In this document: piece by piece, positions 60,441 to 64,000 of the stretch | How the letters are laid out: every line of letters begins with the position of its first letter | Numbering within the stretch: position 1 is the first letter of the stretch | Source: Neisseria meningitidis | GTDB taxonomy: Bacteria > Pseudomonadota > Gammaproteobacteria > Burkholderiales > Neisseriaceae | Assembly (NCBI RefSeq): GCF_900638555.1 | Contig: NZ_LR134525.1 | Span: forward strand, 930,001-994,000 | DNA: 64,000 nt | Direction of reading: 5' to 3' | Position numbers and translations under genes: made by a program | Notes under the pieces: generated by a model | Told to the model about the DNA's origin: nothing | The model's database searches: none | The model's input: only the letters and a program-made list of their open reading frames with translations

Positions 60441-62219
60441 ATGAACAAAATATACCGCATCATTTGGAATAGTGCCCTCAATGCCTGGGTCGCCGTATCC
60501 GAGCTCACACGCAACCACACCAAACGCGCCTCCGCAACCGTGAAGACCGCCGTATTGGCGACACTGTTGTTTGCAACGGTTCAGGCGAATGCTACCGATG
60601 AAGATGAAGAAGAAGAGTTAGAATCCGTACAACGCTCTGTCGTAGGGAGCATTCAAGCCAGTATGGAAGGCAGCGGCGAATTGGAAACGATATCATTATC
60701 AATGACTAACGACAGCAAGGAATTTGTAGACCCATACATAGTAGTTACCCTCAAAGCCGGCGACAACCTGAAAATCAAACAAAACACCAATGAAAACACC
60801 AATGCCAGTAGCTTCACCTACTCGCTGAAAAAAGACCTCACAGGCCTGATCAATGTTGAAACTGAAAAATTATCGTTTGGCGCAAACGGCAAGAAAGTCA
60901 ACATCATAAGCGACACCAAAGGCTTGAATTTCGCGAAAGAAACGGCTGGGACGAACGGCGACACCACGGTTCATCTGAACGGTATCGGTTCGACTTTGAC
61001 CGATACGCTTGCGGGTTCTTCTGCTTCTCACGTTGATGCGGGTAACCAAAGTACACATTACACTCGTGCAGCAAGTATTAAGGATGTGTTGAATGCGGGT
61101 TGGAATATTAAGGGTGTTAAAACTGGCTCAACAACTGGTCAATCAGAAAATGTCGATTTCGTCCGCACTTACGACACAGTCGAGTTCTTGAGCGCAGATA
61201 CGAAAACAACGACTGTTAATGTGGAAAGCAAAGACAACGGCAAGAGAACCGAAGTTAAAATCGGTGCGAAGACTTCTGTTATTAAAGAAAAAGACGGTAA
61301 GTTGGTTACTGGTAAAGGCAAAGGCGAGAATGGTTCTTCTACAGACGAAGGCGAAGGCTTAGTGACTGCAAAAGAAGTGATTGATGCAGTAAACAAGGCT
61401 GGTTGGAGAATGAAAACAACAACCGCTAATGGTCAAACAGGTCAAGCTGACAAGTTTGAAACCGTTACATCAGGCACAAATGTAACCTTTGCTAGTGGTA
61501 AAGGTACAACTGCGACTGTAAGTAAAGATGATCAAGGCAACATCACTGTTATGTATGATGTAAATGTCGGCGATGCCCTAAACGTCAATCAGCTGCAAAA
61601 CAGCGGTTGGAATTTGGATTCCAAAGCGGTTGCAGGTTCTTCGGGCAAAGTCATCAGCGGCAATGTTTCGCCGAGCAAGGGAAAGATGGATGAAACCGTC
61701 AACATTAATGCCGGCAACAACATCGAGATTAGCCGCAACGGTAAAAATATCGACATCGCCACTTCGATGGCGCCGCAGTTTTCCAGCGTTTCGCTCGGCG
61801 CGGGGGCAGATGCGCCCACTTTAAGCGTGGATGACGAGGGCGCGTTGAATGTCGGCAGCAAGGATGCCAACAAACCCGTCCGCATTACCAATGTCGCCCC
61901 GGGCGTTAAAGAGGGGGATGTTACAAACGTCGCACAACTTAAAGGCGTGGCGCAAAACTTGAACAACCGCATCGACAATGTGGACGGCAACGCGCGTGCG
62001 GGCATCGCCCAAGCGATTGCAACCGCAGGTCTGGTTCAGGCGTATCTGCCCGGCAAGAGTATGATGGCGATCGGCGGCGGCACTTATCGCGGCGAAGCCG
62101 GTTACGCCATCGGCTACTCCAGTATTTCCGACGGCGGAAATTGGATTATCAAAGGCACGGCTTCCGGCAATTCGCGCGGCCATTTCGGTGCTTCCGCATC
62201 TGTCGGTTATCAGTGGTAA
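60441..62219 (+). CDS. nhhA: Trimeric autotransporter adhesin NhhA (Hsf homologue)
   Basis: 592 residues. Extended signal peptide (MNKIYRIIWNSALNAWVAVS, ELTRNHTKRAS, then a hydrophobic core ending VQANA), as in type Vc autotransporters. The passenger has repeated Hia/Hsf-type blocks (VLNAGWNIKG, AVNKAGWRMK, LQNSGWNLD, each before a turn with TGQ/SSG) and a head-stalk architecture. The last ~70 residues are the YadA-type anchor ending GASASVGYQW. It binds laminin and heparan sulfate and affects epithelial adhesion. Variable middle region. Confidence 0.96.
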   Translation: MNKIYRIIWNSALNAWVAVSELTRNHTKRASATVKTAVLATLLFATVQANATDEDEEEELESVQRSVVGSIQASMEGSGELETISLSMTNDSKEFVDPYIVVTLKAGDNLKIKQNTNENTNASSFTYSLKKDLTGLINVETEKLSFGANGKKVNIISDTKGLNFAKETAGTNGDTTVHLNGIGSTLTDTLAGSSASHVDAGNQSTHYTRAASIKDVLNAGWNIKGVKTGSTTGQSENVDFVRTYDTVEFLSADTKTTTVNVESKDNGKRTEVKIGAKTSVIKEKDGKLVTGKGKGENGSSTDEGEGLVTAKEVIDAVNKAGWRMKTTTANGQTGQADKFETVTSGTNVTFASGKGTTATVSKDDQGNITVMYDVNVGDALNVNQLQNSGWNLDSKAVAGSSGKVISGNVSPSKGKMDETVNINAGNNIEISRNGKNIDIATSMAPQFSSVSLGAGADAPTLSVDDEGALNVGSKDANKPVRITNVAPGVKEGDVTNVAQLKGVAQNLNNRIDNVDGNARAGIAQAIATAGLVQAYLPGKSMMAIGGGTYRGEAGYAIGYSSISDGGNWIIKGTASGNSRGHFGASASVGYQW

Positions 62220-62288
62220 GGGCTTTTTCGCCTGTCTGCTGTTGGGACAGGCGGAAGGTTTGAAGGGAAGGGTGGCGATTTGCCGCCT

Positions 62289-63507
62289 GAGACCTTTGCA
62301 AAATCCCCCAAAATCCCCTAAATTCCCACCAAGACATTTAGGGGATTTCTCATGAGCACCTTCTTTCAACAAACCGCACAAGCCATGATTGCCAAACACA
62401 TCGACCGTTTCCCGCTATTGAAGTTGGATCAAGTGATTGATTGGCAGCCGATCGAACAATACCTGAACCGTCAAAAAACCCGTTACCTTCGAGACCACCG
62501 CGGCCGTCCCGCCTATCCGCTGCTGTCCATGTTCAAAGCCGTCCTGCTCGGACAATGGCACAGCCTCTCCGATCCCGAACTCGAACACAGCCTCATCACC
62601 CGCATCGACTTCAACCTGTTTTGCCGCTTTGACGAACTGAGCATCCCCGATTACAGCACCTTATGCCGTTACCGCAACTGGCTGGCGCAAGACGACACCC
62701 TGTCCGAACTGTTGGAACTGATTAACCGCCAACTGACCGAAAAAGGCTTAAAAGTAGAGAAAGCATCCGCCGCCGTCATTGACGCCACCATTATTCAGAC
62801 CGCCGGCAGCAAACAGCGTCAGGCCATAGAAGTTGACGAAGAAGGACAAATCAGCGGCCAAACCACACCGAGTAAGGACAGCGATGCCCGTTGGATCAAG
62901 AAAAACGGCCTCTACAAACTCGGTTACAAACAACATACCCGTACCGATGCAGAAGGCTATATCGAGAAACTGCACATCACCCCCGCCAATGCCCATGAGT
63001 GCAAACACCTGTCGCCGTTGTTGGAAGGTCTGCCCAAAGGTACGACCGTCTATGCCGACAAAGGCTATGACAGTGCGGAAAACCGGCAACATCTGAAAGA
63101 ACATCGGCTGCAGGACGGCATTATGCGCAAAGCCTGCCGCAACCGTCCGCTGTCGGAAGCGCAAACCAAACGCAACCGATATTTGTCGAAGACCCGTTAT
63201 GTGGTCGAACAAAGCTTCGGTACGCTGCACCGTAAATTCCGCTATGCGCGGGCAGCCTATTTCGGGCTGATTAAAGTGAGTGCGCAAAGCCACCTGAAGG
63301 CGATGTGTTTGAACCTGTTGAAAGCCGCCAACAGGTTAAGTGCGCCCGCTGCCGCCTAAAAGGCAGCCCGGATGCCTGATTATCGGGTATCCGGGGAGGA
63401 TTAAGGGGATATTTGGGTAAAATTAGGAGGTATTTGGGGCGAAAACAGCCGAAAACCTGTGTTTGGGTTTCGGCTGTCGGGAGGGAAAGGAATTTTGCAA
63501 AGGTCTC
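62289..63507 (+). mobile_element. IS1106-type copy F, complete
   Basis: 1219 bp with matching ends GAGACC...GGTCTC. Flanks (CGCCT and GGGCT) show no duplication, so a deletion or recombination may have removed one side. It cuts into the reading frame that ends at 63686. Confidence 0.92.
62352..63359 (+). CDS. IS1106-type transposase (IS5 family), intact
   Basis: 335 residues, same architecture as the enzyme at 21370-22377 ([34 protein letters not shown] for the DDE residues). Small differences include MSTFFQQ instead of MSTFFRQ, shared with copy C. Confidence 0.93.
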   Translation: MSTFFQQTAQAMIAKHIDRFPLLKLDQVIDWQPIEQYLNRQKTRYLRDHRGRPAYPLLSMFKAVLLGQWHSLSDPELEHSLITRIDFNLFCRFDELSIPDYSTLCRYRNWLAQDDTLSELLELINRQLTEKGLKVEKASAAVIDATIIQTAGSKQRQAIEVDEEGQISGQTTPSKDSDARWIKKNGLYKLGYKQHTRTDAEGYIEKLHITPANAHECKHLSPLLEGLPKGTTVYADKGYDSAENRQHLKEHRLQDGIMRKACRNRPLSEAQTKRNRYLSKTRYVVEQSFGTLHRKFRYARAAYFGLIKVSAQSHLKAMCLNLLKAANRLSAPAAA

Positions 63508-63686
63508 GGGCTTTAATTGCGGCAAAAATAGACCAAGCGGAGATTTCTGATTCAGAAAAAAGCTGGCTGAAAAAAGAATTAGGGAAAATCAAGGACACTG
63601 CATTAAGTACGCTTACGGAAAATGCAATTAATGCTATCCTTGCCGCCACCCTCATTACTCTTTTAAAAAAATTTGTCGGCCTCTAA
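63508..63686 (+). pseudogene. 3' remnant of a gene cut by IS copy F
   Basis: After the IS, ALIAAKIDQAEISDSEKSWL and KKELGKIKDTALSTLTENAI lead to a hydrophobic end NAILAATLITLLKKFVGL. The N-terminus is lost to the IS. Unrecognised; helical with a C-terminal membrane-like segment. Ends convergent with, and overlapping, the DUF1804 gene. Confidence 0.6.
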
Positions 63687-64000
63687 CCAAACTTCTTCTC
63701 CACTTCCACCCCAAACGGCTCCAATACCTCCACAAAGGCAGGCAAATGTTTGGGGTGTTTTTCTTGCACAAACGCCATCAAGAACTCAATCAATTCCAAA
63801 GCCGTCGCCAGTTTTGACGTTTCCGGCATCACACGCGCATTGGCGGATACGGTTTTCGTAAACGCATCGGCCAGGCTGGCCAACAGCTTGGCGCGGTCGG
63901 ACGGGGGCAAATCTTCGGTACTCGAATCCTGCAGCATCGTCATCGTGCTGTTGTACTGCACCATAAAACCGGCCAACATCGCACGGCTCAAGTCCTCAAT
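63683..64000 (-). CDS. DUF1804 Mu-like prophage protein (5' end outside window)
   Basis: The frame is open to the window edge. LLASLADAFTKTVSANARVM, PETSKLATALELIEFLMAFV and HLPAFVEVLEPFGVEVEKKF match the C-terminal half of DUF1804 proteins, which sit next to the terminase genes of Mu-like phages. A larger Mu-like prophage is likely to continue past the window. Confidence 0.8.
   Translation of the reverse strand: MEDLSRAMLAGFMVQYNSTMTMLQDSSTEDLPPSDRAKLLASLADAFTKTVSANARVMPETSKLATALELIEFLMAFVQEKHPKHLPAFVEVLEPFGVEVEKKFG

Overview
The window is chromosomal DNA of a pathogenic Neisseria, almost certainly Neisseria meningitidis. The evidence is the very dense 12-mer DNA uptake sequence (ATGCCGTCTGAA, often as inverted pairs that act as terminators), twelve Correia (CREE/NEMIS) elements, dRS3 repeats, several IS1106-type elements, and two recognisable meningococcal surface adhesin genes, opcA and nhhA.

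Layout. 1-16400 is mostly housekeeping: a peptidase end, lgt, a SEC-C protein, leuA (with an in-frame helix-turn-helix-like N-terminal extension), proB-proA, ftsK, an ECF-type permease, crcB, a Nudix hydrolase, folB, plsY, rlmJ and fbp. 16690-19350 is an A+T-richer patch without uptake sequences that holds a broken monothiol glutaredoxin gene, ggt and a small unknown gene; it looks horizontally acquired. glyA follows, then a nest of IS1106-type elements (20690-23242), the phase-variable opcA locus, a DedA protein, an Uup-type ABC-F protein, trpE, a DUF1643 gene, purK, an acetyltransferase and the sulfate-binding lipoprotein gene sbp. A second IS nest (32826-35295) precedes an Smr-domain gene and ssrA (tmRNA).

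36700-48750 is a heavily decayed mosaic of prophage pieces: a lysis cassette (endolysin, a 57-residue protein, a holin-like gene with an amber codon, an Rz-like gene fused to an IS3 OrfA tail), an uncharacterised two-gene unit (322-aa soluble protein plus 160-aa four-helix membrane protein), a repressor/operator/Ner-like switch, a DUF3102 gene, a Mu-type transposase N-terminus joined to a tyrosine integrase C-terminus, small phage genes, and remnants of HicB, an ABC-ATPase/GNAT protein and a Dam-type methylase, broken up by IS1106-, IS3- and IS630-type elements. The two-gene unit at 39173-40620 is the best candidate for something undescribed: it is intact among wreckage, A+T rich, translationally coupled, and sits where prophages carry cargo. 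Its function is not known from the sequence.

49000-60000 returns to core genes: dusC, a giant FAD/Fe-S oxidoreductase, ffs (4.5S RNA), dld, a DUF2628 protein, a frameshifted carboxymuconolactone decarboxylase-family gene, an acyl-CoA dehydrogenase and rubredoxin. The window ends with nhhA, an intact IS1106-type copy and the edge of a Mu-like prophage gene (DUF1804).

Two poly-C tracts (C8 before opcA, C9 between rubredoxin and nhhA) mark likely phase-variable or formerly phase-variable sites.
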